Source: Sulfurospirillum multivorans DSM 12446 (lineage in GTDB: Bacteria; Campylobacterota; Campylobacteria; Campylobacterales; Sulfurospirillaceae). Taken from it: a DNA stretch of 64,000 nt. Below are positions 19,495 to 27,915 of the stretch, in pieces. Numbering within the stretch: the first letter of the stretch is position 1; every line of letters begins with the position of its first letter. The stretch spans positions 620,001-684,000 of the forward strand of contig NZ_CP007201.1 of assembly GCF_000568815.1 (NCBI RefSeq), read 5' to 3'. The notes beneath the pieces are model-generated. The model made no database searches. It had not been told where the DNA came from and worked only from the letters and a program-made list of their open reading frames with translations. A program made the translations under genes and the position numbers.

Positions 19495-20184
19495 ATGATA
19501 AATCCTCTTGATCTTTATGCCAAAATCGAATCGCTCATCGGTTTTGATGCACAGTATGAAACCCTCTACCAAACCTATTTGGGCTTGCTAAAACCTTTAC
19601 ATGTAAAGCGTATTTTGGATGTGGGATGTGGCAATGGAAAATTTCTTCTACATCTTAAAAACGAGAAACTCAGTGCCTGCGGTATTGATCGAAGTGCCGC
19701 AATGATCGAGCGTGCGCGTGCTTTAGGCGTGGAGGCAAGTACCAAAGAGCTCGAAGCATTTGAAGAGGCTTCGTTTGAGTGCGTTGTCGCCATTGCCGAT
19801 GTGCTCAACTACATCGCACCAGCGCAGATAGACTCTTTTTTAGAAGCCGTTGCACGCGTGCTTCCCAAAGAGGGCTACTTTGTTTTTGATGTCAATACCT
19901 TGTATGGTTTTGAAGGGGTCGCCGAAGGGGTGATGTGCCACGATACAGAAGATCAATTTTTATGCGTTGATGCAACATTTGAGCATAATGAGCTTTTAAC
20001 GAAGATTGTTTTATTTGAAAAAGAAGGCGATCTTTACCACAAAAATGAAGGTTCCATCACACAATACTTTCACCCGCTCTCTTTTTTCAAAAAACTGGGA
20101 GCATTCAAACTCTGTTCTACCAAACCCGTCACACTCTTTGGTGACGAGCCTGATAAAACAATTTTAATTTTGCAAAAACGTTAA
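19495..20184 (+). CDS. Class I SAM-dependent methyltransferase
   Basis: A 229-residue protein with motif I ILDVGCGNGKFL at about residues 40-51, an acidic post-motif region (CGIDRS) and motif II around VAIADVLNYI. The substrate is unknown. ATG 19495 is chosen over the in-frame TTG at 19489. TTACATGTAA (19597-19606) sits just before motif I, encoding Leu-His-Val-Lys in the first strand. The 3' end overlaps the convergent gene by 4 nt. Confidence 0.8.
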   Translation: MINPLDLYAKIESLIGFDAQYETLYQTYLGLLKPLHVKRILDVGCGNGKFLLHLKNEKLSACGIDRSAAMIERARALGVEASTKELEAFEEASFECVVAIADVLNYIAPAQIDSFLEAVARVLPKEGYFVFDVNTLYGFEGVAEGVMCHDTEDQFLCVDATFEHNELLTKIVLFEKEGDLYHKNEGSITQYFHPLSFFKKLGAFKLCSTKPVTLFGDEPDKTILILQKR

Positions 20185-20663
20185 GCGAGGTCTTGCAAAA
20201 ACGTATTGAGCATGGTATTTTCTTGCTCAAGTTTATCTTCGGCTTGCATCTTCTCTTGAAGTTGCTTACGGTAAGCATCGAGCATCGTGTCTAACATGGA
20301 GATTGCATTTTCTCGATCTTCACCGCTTAAGGGTGGTTCACTATCTGCACTCAGCCCCAATTTATCTTCAAGCTCCGCTTTTTTCTCTTCCATCAGTTGC
20401 TCAATTTTTTCTTGATTGTACTCTTGATAAAATTGAAGTGAACCTTTGGACGTCAGTGCTTCTTTAAATGCTTCAACCGCCGCATTTGATTCAACTGAAG
20501 CAGCTGAGATTGTGGATTCATCACTCGAACTGGTGCTTCCATCCAATTGACTTGCAAGGATACTGGCAAATGAGTCTTCACTAAGCGAATCCTTTGTGGT
20601 TACTTTTGTGAGTGTACTCAAAAACGATTGATTGACACTGTTTTTACTTTCCTCAATGGTCAT
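20181..20663 (-). CDS. Unknown protein under a flagellar-type sigma-54 promoter
   Basis: 160 residues, acidic, Ser-rich in the first third and predicted mostly helical or coiled coil in the last 60 residues; it has no Cys and no membrane segment. I recognise no family. The start has an AAGGAG site and, upstream, a GG-N10-GC sigma-54 promoter (20698-20711) matching the Campylobacter flagellar consensus. That placement suggests a structural, chaperone or export-related role in the flagellar regulon. The name is left blank because nothing in the protein itself identifies it. Confidence 0.72.
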   Translation of the reverse strand: MTIEESKNSVNQSFLSTLTKVTTKDSLSEDSFASILASQLDGSTSSSDESTISAASVESNAAVEAFKEALTSKGSLQFYQEYNQEKIEQLMEEKKAELEDKLGLSADSEPPLSGEDRENAISMLDTMLDAYRKQLQEKMQAEDKLEQENTMLNTFLQDLA

Positions 20664-20697
20664 TAAAAACTCCTTATGAGATGAGTATTTATAACAA

Positions 20698-20711
20698 GCA
20701 AAAAGGGTTCC
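20698..20711 (-). promoter_or_regulatory. Sigma-54 promoter (-24/-12) of the unknown flagellar-type gene
   Basis: The minus strand reads TAGGAACCCTTTTTGCTTG: GG (20711-20710), exactly 10 bases, then GC (20699-20698), embedded in the GGAAC...TTTGCTT form typical of Campylobacter RpoN promoters. The predicted start is near 20687, with a ~24-nt leader containing AAGGAG. Confidence 0.75.
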
Positions 20712-20743
20712 TATGTTAAAATATAAATCAAAAAAGGAGTTCT

Positions 20744-21193
20744 ATGTTTGTGGTTGAAGAGGCAAAAAGTTCTGATATAGAGCATTTAATTGATTTATTA
20801 ACCCTGCTTTTTTCGCAAGAGGCCGAATTTACGCCGCACCCTGAGCTTCAACGCTCAGGCCTTAGGATGATCTTGGAAGATGCCACCATAGGCACCATTT
20901 TTGTTCTTAAAAAAGATGGTGTGATCATCGGGATGGTGAGTCTTTTATGGACGATTAGCACGGCACTTGGCGGTAAAGTTGCCTTCTTGGAAGATATGAT
21001 TATCGCGCCTAAATACCGAGGAAAAGGGTGTGGAACACTGTTGGTGGAGGCTGCAATTGAGTATGCTAAAAAGCTTACATGTAAACGTATCACGCTTTTA
21101 ACCGACCCGCATAATCATGCGGCACAGCACTTTTACAAACGACTGGGTTTTGATGATTCACAGATGCAACCAATGCGATTGATCTTAGCGTGA
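20744..21193 (+). CDS. GNAT-family N-acetyltransferase
   Basis: A 149-residue GNAT domain. The acetyl-CoA pyrophosphate loop is IAPKYRGKGCGTLLVEAA (matching RxxGxG/A, about residues 87-104), preceded by LEDMI and ending with HFYKRLGFDDS. The substrate is not predictable. AAAGGAG lies before the ATG. TTACATGTAA (21075-21084) reads Leu-Thr-Cys-Lys just after the loop. Confidence 0.85.
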   Translation: MFVVEEAKSSDIEHLIDLLTLLFSQEAEFTPHPELQRSGLRMILEDATIGTIFVLKKDGVIIGMVSLLWTISTALGGKVAFLEDMIIAPKYRGKGCGTLLVEAAIEYAKKLTCKRITLLTDPHNHAAQHFYKRLGFDDSQMQPMRLILA

Positions 21194-21256
21194 CATTTTG
21201 CAAAAAACGGACAAAAAATAGTACTATACAGCTATACAAAGTAAAAGGATCTATGC

Positions 21257-22408
21257 TTGAGACGTTTTTTTTGTTTTTTAAGCCTCATGATGACACTACT
21301 AAATGCGACACCACCCACGGATTCTTATCTCTTATACCAAGAGGTTGTCCAAAAAATTAAAGAAGAGTCGGTTCAACCTTTTGATGAAAAACGGTTGATG
21401 GAAGGTTGTTTAGAAGGAATGGTGACCAGTGTTGACATCAATGGACGCTATCTCAACGAAGAAGAGTATGAGACGCTTTATCTCAGCTCAAAGCCCGTTG
21501 CTGGTGTCGGGTTGTATCTGATTCAAAAGCGCAACCATATTTATGTCAAATCGGTTGTTGACCACTCTCCTGCACACAAAGCCAATCTTCAAAAAGGTGA
21601 TGAAATTGTTCAAATCGATGGTGTTCTTGTTCGAAACCTCAGTTTAGATGAGGTCATTTCAGCCCTTCGCGGATCTCCCAATACCAAAATTAAATTATTA
21701 ACACTCAAACTTAACAGTTCAAAACCGATTGAGCTGCAACTCACGCGTAAAGCAGTTACGATCGATCTTATCAGTTCGTTGATGTTTGAAAATGATATTG
21801 CCTATGTCAAAATTAGCTCTTTCGCCCAAGATACACTTCCCTCTTTTTTGGAGGATATGCGCTATCTTTACGAAGCACAAAAGCACAAAATTAATGGAAT
21901 GATTTTGGATCTTCGCGATAATCCAGGAGGCATTTTCAGCAGTGGTATTGCCGTGACCTCTCTTTTTTTAGAGAAAGACAAACTTGTTTTAACAGTCAAA
22001 AGTCGCCACAAAGAGGAAAAAAAGCAGTATAAAAACACACCGCAAGATTTTGAAGGGGTTGAATATGCTGACAAAATAGAAGCGCTCTCTTTTTTAAAAA
22101 CAGTCCCCTTAGTCATTTTAACCAATAATGACTCAGCAGGGAGCTCGGAGATTGTCTCTTCGGTGCTTCAAGAGTACAATCGTGCCATGATCATTGGAAC
22201 GCCAACGTTTGGTAAAGATACGTTTGCAACGCTTTTTCCCCTCAGTTCCAACACGACAGCTGTAAAGTTTGCGACAGCACGTTGGTGTACGCCTAAGGGA
22301 AAAAGTGTATGGCCCAGTGGTGTGATACCCAATATTGAGATCAATCAAGGAAGCGAAGAGGAAGATATTCCCCTTCAAGAAGCATTACGTTTTTTACAGA
22401 AAAAGTAG
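21257..22408 (+). CDS. S41-family C-terminal processing protease, exported
   Basis: A 383-residue CtpA-like serine protease: N-terminal signal peptide, a PDZ domain (about 90-165, GVGLYLIQKR to SPNTKIKLL), then the S41 core with ILDLRDNPGG, a catalytic Ser in SAGSSEIVSS (near 296) and Lys in TFGKDTF (K319). It cleaves C-terminal tails in the periplasm. The frame opens at TTG 21257 with AAAGGA upstream. An ATG at 21253 is better placed but in another frame, separated by a run of eight T (21265-21272); see findings. The proteolytic core is intact. Confidence 0.85.
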   Translation: MRRFFCFLSLMMTLLNATPPTDSYLLYQEVVQKIKEESVQPFDEKRLMEGCLEGMVTSVDINGRYLNEEEYETLYLSSKPVAGVGLYLIQKRNHIYVKSVVDHSPAHKANLQKGDEIVQIDGVLVRNLSLDEVISALRGSPNTKIKLLTLKLNSSKPIELQLTRKAVTIDLISSLMFENDIAYVKISSFAQDTLPSFLEDMRYLYEAQKHKINGMILDLRDNPGGIFSSGIAVTSLFLEKDKLVLTVKSRHKEEKKQYKNTPQDFEGVEYADKIEALSFLKTVPLVILTNNDSAGSSEIVSSVLQEYNRAMIIGTPTFGKDTFATLFPLSSNTTAVKFATARWCTPKGKSVWPSGVIPNIEINQGSEEEDIPLQEALRFLQKK

Positions 22409-23461
22409 TTATTTGGTAATAAACATGTAAAAAGGTTTTTCATCCAGTTGCATGTCGATCCAAACGCCATTGGAACCTAACGTATCGCTCAGGGCAACTT
22501 GCACGGAGAGGTAGGTTTTAGGAAGTTCAAAAAGAACTTTAAGATTTTTACCCGAGAACGTTACTTTCGCCGATCCTGTGATGATATTGCAAAATTCAGC
22601 AACACCATCGACAATTGACGCTGTATCATCGGCTTCAAGACTCTCTCCCAACATGGCTTCTAGTGCAACAAGTGCCAGTTCTCGTGGAAAAACAAGGAAG
22701 AAAATACCACTAATATCGCCTTTAAATTTCATCGCAGCGATGATCACATGCGGAGGGATTTTTTCATTAAACGGTCTGATTTCATGCTTGATTTTTTGTG
22801 CTTCAAGCCCTGTAATCGTCACAAGCGAATTAACGGCGGTGTCAATAAACACAGGAAGATTCATCACCAGTTGTTTAGAAAGTCCTAAACCTTGTGAGGC
22901 GTGTGTTTTAGTGCTGCTTTGGTTAATGGCCGTGTGCGTGATGGTCATATCGTATTTTTTAGCAGAAGCTTTGATCTTAAAATCTTCTGCATTGCGTGCA
23001 TGAACGATGGAATAGCCCATTTTCCCCAGTTCCATTGCAATTTTGTCGGCATTCTCTTTATCTTCATCGTAGATGAGTACGTCTAGCTCTTTTTTGAAGG
23101 CTTTTGGGTTAAAAAAGAGAATCGCTGTATTAATGTTTTGAAAGAGTTTCACCGAGGTATTGGCACTAAATTTTTTAAGATAGGCAAACGTATCGCGTTT
23201 ATAATCACCAATAGCGACGGGAAGATCAATCCTATGGCTTAGTTTTTCAAGCTGTTTGACTAAATTCGCAAGGTTGGGATCTTCTTTGGTTAAAGGAGAA
23301 TAAGGGGTATCTTTTAAGGAGACAAGTACACCTTTGATCCCTTTGTCTTTGAGCATTGCCTGTTGTCCTATAATCGTATTGTATAAGACACTGTTACGAT
23401 TCTCATGAACCGCTTCGTTATAATTAAAAATTAAAATAGAGTGTTGAATGCTGTTTGTCAT
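22409..23461 (-). CDS. CheX-like chemotaxis phosphatase domain protein
   Basis: 350 residues. The C-terminal ~150 residues (from PVFIDTAVNSLVTITG) match the CheX/CheC-type phosphatase fold, including the EFCNIITGSAK helix that carries the family Glu..Asn active residues. The middle (KKELDVLIYDEDKENADKIA) resembles a degenerate CheY receiver. The N-terminal ~130 residues are unassigned. CheX removes phosphate from CheY, so this probably tunes the flagellar signal. It is a single gene converging on the S41 gene. Confidence 0.7.
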   Translation of the reverse strand: MTNSIQHSILIFNYNEAVHENRNSVLYNTIIGQQAMLKDKGIKGVLVSLKDTPYSPLTKEDPNLANLVKQLEKLSHRIDLPVAIGDYKRDTFAYLKKFSANTSVKLFQNINTAILFFNPKAFKKELDVLIYDEDKENADKIAMELGKMGYSIVHARNAEDFKIKASAKKYDMTITHTAINQSSTKTHASQGLGLSKQLVMNLPVFIDTAVNSLVTITGLEAQKIKHEIRPFNEKIPPHVIIAAMKFKGDISGIFFLVFPRELALVALEAMLGESLEADDTASIVDGVAEFCNIITGSAKVTFSGKNLKVLFELPKTYLSVQVALSDTLGSNGVWIDMQLDEKPFYMFITK

Positions 23462-23751
23462 GGTGTTATGTTAACCGTATGTGTTGATTAGGATAATAAG
23501 TAGTGATAATACCACACAAAGCTTTTAATTTTATTGAATTAATCTAAGGCTATCGTATTTATCGACCGATGCAAAAAAAGCACCTTTCTTAAAATAGAAT
23601 AAAGCCGATCCACAGACGTTTATAGGATGATGCAATGTGACAAAATGTGTAAAACTTCAGCATCTTTTTAAAGCTTACATGTAAGGCTTATGATATAATT
23701 TTGTAACACTAAAGTGATATAATAGAACTCATTATAAAAAAGGAAACAGAG
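23462..23751 (+). promoter_or_regulatory. Promoter region of pyk (and divergent cheX-like gene)
   Basis: A 290-bp gap with two TATAAT boxes on the plus strand (23694-23699 and 23718-23723), each within GATATAAT, pointing at pyk. The 12-bp palindrome CTTACATGTAAG (23674-23685) lies immediately upstream of the first box, in the -35 region, a position where a bound protein would affect transcription. A 14-codon frame from 23624 (MMQCDKMCKTSASF) is present, but I do not call it a gene. Confidence 0.5.
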
Positions 23752-25197
23752 ATGGATAAAAAGACAAAAATCCTAGCAACCGTTGGACCAGCAAGTGATA
23801 GTGTAGAGATTTTAGAGGGGTTAATTCGAGCAGGTGTGAACGTATTTCGACTCAATTTTAGCCATGGAACCCATGAGTACCATGCAAGTACACTTGCCAA
23901 AATCAGAGAAGCGGAAAAAAATGTTCAGAAAAAAGTGGGTGTTTTACAAGATATTTGCGGGCCAAAGATTCGTGTAGGAAAACTCGAAGATGACTTTTAT
24001 CTTGAGCCAGGGGATCACATCCATTTCACGAAAGAGCAAATTGTTGGTAAAAAACTTGAAGAAGGAAAATATGAACTCTGCATTAACCAACCGCAGATTT
24101 TAGATATGCTTAAAGAGGGCGAGTATATCTACCTTTACGATGGCAATATTCGCGCGAAAGTGATTGAAATAGGCGATAAGATTGTAACCCAAGTGGAAAA
24201 CAGTGGCAAACTCTCTTCCAACAAAGGGGTGAACTTTCCCAATACGGTCATTAACATCGAAGTTATTACGCCTAAAGATGAAGCAGATCTTCGCTGGGGT
24301 GCAGAGAATGACGTCGATTTTGTGGCTGTCTCTTTTGTCCAAAGTGCCAAAGATATTTTACAAGCACGAAAAATTCTTAAAGAGCATAAATCCCGTGCGC
24401 ATATTTTTGCCAAAATCGAAAAATTTGATGCGGTTGAAAAAATTGATGAGATTTTAGAAGTCAGTGATGGCATCATGGTAGCACGAGGAGACCTTGGTAT
24501 TGAAGTCCCGTACTACAAAGTTCCAAGCATCCAAAAAAGATTGATTGCCAAAGCCAACGCGGCATCTAAGCCCGTTATTACGGCGACGCAAATGCTTCTT
24601 TCCATGGCAGAAAAAGAGATGGCAACCAGAGCTGAGATCAGTGACGTTGCGAATGCTGTGTTGGATGGAACGGACGCGGTGATGCTCTCAGAAGAGAGTG
24701 CGATTGGGGTCAATCCAATCCATGTTGTTGAGGTTATGTCCAATACGATTAAAGAGATTGAAGCGATCTATCCGTATAGTAAATTCGAGGTTTATCCCTT
24801 CTTGGATGAGACCGATATTATCTCTTCATCCACCGCGCGTCTTGCGGATCGTCTAGGTGTTGAAGCGATGATTTCACTTACCAGTTCAGGAAAATCGGCT
24901 AAAAAATTAGCGAGGTACCGCATTAAAGCAGACATTTATGCCGTTACGCATGATGAACGCGTTGCACGCTCTTTAACCATTGCATGGGGCATTAAACCGA
25001 TCATGAACATTGAAGCCAGTAATCTCAACATGATGCTGGGCAAAACGCTTCAAAAGGGCATTGAGCGAGGTTTGATTGATAAAGAAAAAACCTACATCGT
25101 CACAGCAGGTTATCCAGCAGGTGTTGAGGGAAGTACCAACTTTATTCGTATCTTGAAAAAAGCACAGATTGAATACTACACCGATATGGTTCTCTAG
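23752..25197 (+). CDS. pyk: Pyruvate kinase
   Basis: 481 residues, full length: N-terminal TKILATVGPAS, the active-site block IFAKIEKFDAVEKIDEI with the catalytic Lys, MVARGDLGIEVP, and the C-terminal effector domain. It converts PEP and ADP to pyruvate and ATP. Campylobacterota usually lack phosphofructokinase, so the enzyme may mainly serve pyruvate supply, which is background rather than evidence here. AAGGAAACAG precedes the ATG. Confidence 0.96.
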   Translation: MDKKTKILATVGPASDSVEILEGLIRAGVNVFRLNFSHGTHEYHASTLAKIREAEKNVQKKVGVLQDICGPKIRVGKLEDDFYLEPGDHIHFTKEQIVGKKLEEGKYELCINQPQILDMLKEGEYIYLYDGNIRAKVIEIGDKIVTQVENSGKLSSNKGVNFPNTVINIEVITPKDEADLRWGAENDVDFVAVSFVQSAKDILQARKILKEHKSRAHIFAKIEKFDAVEKIDEILEVSDGIMVARGDLGIEVPYYKVPSIQKRLIAKANAASKPVITATQMLLSMAEKEMATRAEISDVANAVLDGTDAVMLSEESAIGVNPIHVVEVMSNTIKEIEAIYPYSKFEVYPFLDETDIISSSTARLADRLGVEAMISLTSSGKSAKKLARYRIKADIYAVTHDERVARSLTIAWGIKPIMNIEASNLNMMLGKTLQKGIERGLIDKEKTYIVTAGYPAGVEGSTNFIRILKKAQIEYYTDMVL

Positions 25198-25212
25198 GGA
25201 GATTTTAAGCGA

Positions 25213-25247
25213 TTTAAGCCTTTTGGAAAGACTCCTTTAGGCTTAAA
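25213..25247 (+). terminator. Hairpin after pyk
   Basis: TTTAAGCC (25213-25220) and GGCTTAAA (25240-25247) form an 8-bp stem with an inner GGA/TCC pair in the 19-nt loop. It is followed by GACCTTTTACTTT, a poor T-tract. It probably separates pyk from the rplU operon. Confidence 0.45.
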
Positions 25248-25285
25248 GACCTTTTACTTTAATATTACCTTAAAGAAGGTTTAGG

Positions 25286-25291
25286 TACAAT
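25286..25291 (+). promoter_or_regulatory. -10 box of rplU-rpmA
   Basis: TACAAT within GGTACAATCC, 40 nt before rplU. It is preceded by an AT-rich stretch (TTTAATATTACC) but no convincing -35. Confidence 0.5.
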
Positions 25292-25331
25292 CCAAACCTC
25301 AAAATAAATCTCTCCCAAGAAGGACATACGC

Positions 25332-25640
25332 ATGTATGCAATTATAAAAAATGGCGGGAAGCAGTATAAAGTTCAAGAAGGCGACTACTTAAATGTCGAT
25401 AGACTTGACGCTCAGCCAAAAGAGAAAATCGTAGTGACGGAAGTTTTAGCTGTGAACAATGGCGAACTTACAGTGGGTGCCCCATTCGTCAATGGTGCTA
25501 CAGTAGAACTTGAAGTTGTTACTGAAGGCAAAGACAAAAAAGTTATTACTTTCAAAAAACGTAGACGTAAAGACTCTAAAGTCAAACGTGGTTTTAGAAG
25601 ACAATACACTAGAGTAAAAGTTGTAAGCATTAAAGCTTAA
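25332..25640 (+). CDS. rplU: 50S ribosomal protein L21
   Basis: 102 residues with the whole-family signature: [18 protein letters not shown] at the start and [22 protein letters not shown] near the end, which contacts 23S rRNA. Paired with rpmA as in nearly all bacteria. The ATG is preceded by AAGAAGGAC. Confidence 0.98.
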   Translation: MYAIIKNGGKQYKVQEGDYLNVDRLDAQPKEKIVVTEVLAVNNGELTVGAPFVNGATVELEVVTEGKDKKVITFKKRRRKDSKVKRGFRRQYTRVKVVSIKA

Positions 25641-25679
25641 CCCACAAACGTTACAAAAGATAAAGATTAGGAGTAACCA

Positions 25680-25940
25680 ATGGCTCACAAGAAAGGTCAG
25701 GGAAGTACCCAGAATAATAGAGACTCAGCTGGACGTAGACTGGGTGTTAAAAAATTTGGTGGTGAATTTGTACGCGCAGGCAATATTATTATTCGTCAAC
25801 GTGGAACAAAAGTACATGTAGGAAATAACGTAGGCATCGGTGTTGATCACACGATCTACGCATTAATCGATGGTTTTGTACAATTCCAACGTAAAGATAA
25901 AATTAGAAACAAAGTTTCTGTTATCCCCGCAAGCTTATAA
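25680..25940 (+). CDS. rpmA: 50S ribosomal protein L27
   Basis: 86 residues starting [20 protein letters not shown], the canonical L27 N terminus that reaches toward the peptidyl-transferase centre. No cleavable N-terminal extension of the Firmicutes type is present. A clear terminator follows 7 nt after the stop. Confidence 0.98.
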   Translation: MAHKKGQGSTQNNRDSAGRRLGVKKFGGEFVRAGNIIIRQRGTKVHVGNNVGIGVDHTIYALIDGFVQFQRKDKIRNKVSVIPASL

Positions 25941-25946
25941 TGTAAA

Positions 25947-25974
25947 GGTGGAGTTTTCTCCACCCTCTTTTTTT
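25947..25974 (+). terminator. Rho-independent terminator of rplU-rpmA
   Basis: GGTGGAG (25947-25953), loop TTTT, CTCCACC (25958-25964), then CTC and a run of seven T. The stem is perfect. obgE downstream therefore needs its own promoter. Confidence 0.92.
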
Positions 25975-26062
25975 CCCTCAAAACAAAAATACCTCTAATG
26001 ATTATACGTTTACATGTAATGATTAAAGGTATTATTACTCTTTATATTAAAAGGTTTTTACG

Positions 26063-27169
26063 ATGTTTATAGACAATGTAGCACTCACACTCAGCTCCGG
26101 AAAAGGAGGCCCAGGTTCCGTCTCTTTCCGTAGAGAAAAGCATGTTATCCAAGGTGGTCCTGATGGTGGAGATGGAGGACGCGGAGGCAATGTCTATTTT
26201 GAAGTGGATAACAATACCCACACCCTCTCCCATTTTCGAAACAACCAACACCTTAAAGCCAAAAATGGTGAAGCAGGTATGGGAAAAAAGATGTACGGTA
26301 AAATGGGCGAACATTTGGTCGTAACGGTTCCTCCTGGAACGCAAGTTTTAGATGCAGAAACGAAAGAGGTTCTTTTAGATCTTGTCGATGACAGCGAGAA
26401 AAAGCTTTTTTTAGAAGGCGGTATGGGCGGTCTTGGCAATACACACTTTAAAAGTTCAACCAATCAACGACCTGAATTTGCTCAACCTGGGCGTCCTGGG
26501 CTTACCAAAGAGATTAAGCTTGAACTTAAATTGATCGCCGATGTTGGGCTTGTAGGTTTCCCAAATGTGGGAAAATCAACGCTGATTTCGGTTGTCTCCA
26601 ATGCGCAACCTGAAATTGCAAACTATGAATTTACCACGATTACACCAAAACTAGGTGTGGTGGTCACCGATGATTACCGCTCGTACGTTATGGCGGACAT
26701 TCCAGGTATTATTGGAGGAGCTAGTGAAGGCAAAGGGCTAGGGATTGAGTTCTTGCGCCACATTGAGCGTACTAAATTTTTACTTTTCATGATTGATCTT
26801 GCCAATTACCGTGATCTTAAAGAGCAATATTACACGCTTCAACAAGAGCTTCGCACGTTTTCTGAAAAATTAGCACACCGTGATTATGCGATCGCACTGA
26901 CACGTTGTGACACATTAAGCTCTGATGAGATCAATGAAAAAGTGGACCAATTTTTAAGACTTTTAGGGCTTGAAGCCAATGAATTTACGCACAAATATAA
27001 AACGAGGGAAGACTTGCATTCGTATGGTCAAGATGTTCATGAGAGAGAGCGTGCATTGCCATTTTTTGTGATGCCACTCTCTTCTGTCTCTAAAATCAAC
27101 GTTGATCCGATCAAGTATGCCCTATCCGATGTTATAACAAAGGTTCGTGATGAGAAGAGTAGTCGTTAA
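26063..27169 (+). CDS. obgE: GTPase Obg (CgtA)
   Basis: 368 residues. The N-terminal glycine-rich Obg fold (residues 1-157) is followed by a G domain with G1 GFPNVGKST (165-173), G3 DIPG and a G4-like TRCD. Obg supports 50S assembly and links ribosome state to growth control. The exact TTACATGTAA copy at 26010-26019 lies in the leader region, within ATTATACGTTTACATGTAAT; nearly the same extended word occurs after guaB. The proB start overlaps its 3' end. Confidence 0.97.
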   Translation: MFIDNVALTLSSGKGGPGSVSFRREKHVIQGGPDGGDGGRGGNVYFEVDNNTHTLSHFRNNQHLKAKNGEAGMGKKMYGKMGEHLVVTVPPGTQVLDAETKEVLLDLVDDSEKKLFLEGGMGGLGNTHFKSSTNQRPEFAQPGRPGLTKEIKLELKLIADVGLVGFPNVGKSTLISVVSNAQPEIANYEFTTITPKLGVVVTDDYRSYVMADIPGIIGGASEGKGLGIEFLRHIERTKFLLFMIDLANYRDLKEQYYTLQQELRTFSEKLAHRDYAIALTRCDTLSSDEINEKVDQFLRLLGLEANEFTHKYKTREDLHSYGQDVHERERALPFFVMPLSSVSKINVDPIKYALSDVITKVRDEKSSR

Positions 27170-27914
27170 GGTTGGCACGCACGTCCTAAGCGAGCAAAAC
27201 CGTTTATGTAAAGAGCGCATTTTAAATTTGGTGGAATTTTTAGTCGCACTGATGGAAAAACATGAAGTCATTTTGGTCTCTTCGGGAGCCGTGGCAGCTG
27301 GTTATTCCATCTTGAAATTGGATAAAAAATTACTGCACAATCGCCAAGCAATCGCCGCTGTGGGTCAACCCCAATTGATGGCGATCTACAATAAAAAACT
27401 TGAAAAATTTGGTAAAAGTGGCGCACAACTGCTCTTAACAGCCGATGATTTTGACTCACGAAAACGTTGTTACCATGCTAAATGTACGATTGACACTTTG
27501 CTTGAAAATGGTATTCTTCCCATTATCAATGAAAACGATGCGACGGCAACGGAAGAGCTTGTTTTTGGTGATAACGATCAACTTTCTTCACGGGTTGCAT
27601 ACTATTTTGGAGCAGACCTTTTGATCTTGCTCTCCGACATTGACGGCTATTATGACAAAGACCCTCACAAACATGCCGATGCGACGATGCGCAAGATTGT
27701 TCATGCGATTGATCCTTCCGAATTGGAAGTTGAAAAATCAGCCAATTTTGCCTTTGCAACGGGCGGCATCGTGACCAAACTCAAAGCGGCAGACTTTTTG
27801 TTGGAGCGCAAAAAATCGATGTTTATCGCGAGTGGCTTTGATTTAAGCGATGTGAAAAGTTATATGTTAGAGGGCGTTCATAAAGGCGGAACACTCTTTA
27901 CATGTAAGGATTAA
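27150..27914 (+). CDS. proB: Glutamate 5-kinase, short form without PUA domain
   Basis: About 254 residues of the amino-acid-kinase fold only: VVKVGTHVLS at the start, LVSSGAVAAGY, INENDATATEE and ATGGIVTKL. The PUA domain of E. coli ProB is missing, as usual in Campylobacterota. The enzyme makes glutamyl-5-phosphate for proline. ATG 27150 is preferred over GTG 27147 by spacing from AAAGG. The last codons (Phe-Thr-Cys-Lys-Asp) contain TTACATGTAA (27898-27907). Confidence 0.93.
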   Translation: MRRVVVKVGTHVLSEQNRLCKERILNLVEFLVALMEKHEVILVSSGAVAAGYSILKLDKKLLHNRQAIAAVGQPQLMAIYNKKLEKFGKSGAQLLLTADDFDSRKRCYHAKCTIDTLLENGILPIINENDATATEELVFGDNDQLSSRVAYYFGADLLILLSDIDGYYDKDPHKHADATMRKIVHAIDPSELEVEKSANFAFATGGIVTKLKAADFLLERKKSMFIASGFDLSDVKSYMLEGVHKGGTLFTCKD

Positions 27915-27915
27915 A

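Noticed and set aside
23624-23668. 14-codon frame MMQCDKMCKTSASF before pyk, possible leader peptide
   Set aside because: It has only a weak ribosome site, no attenuator structure and lies upstream of both likely pyk promoters.
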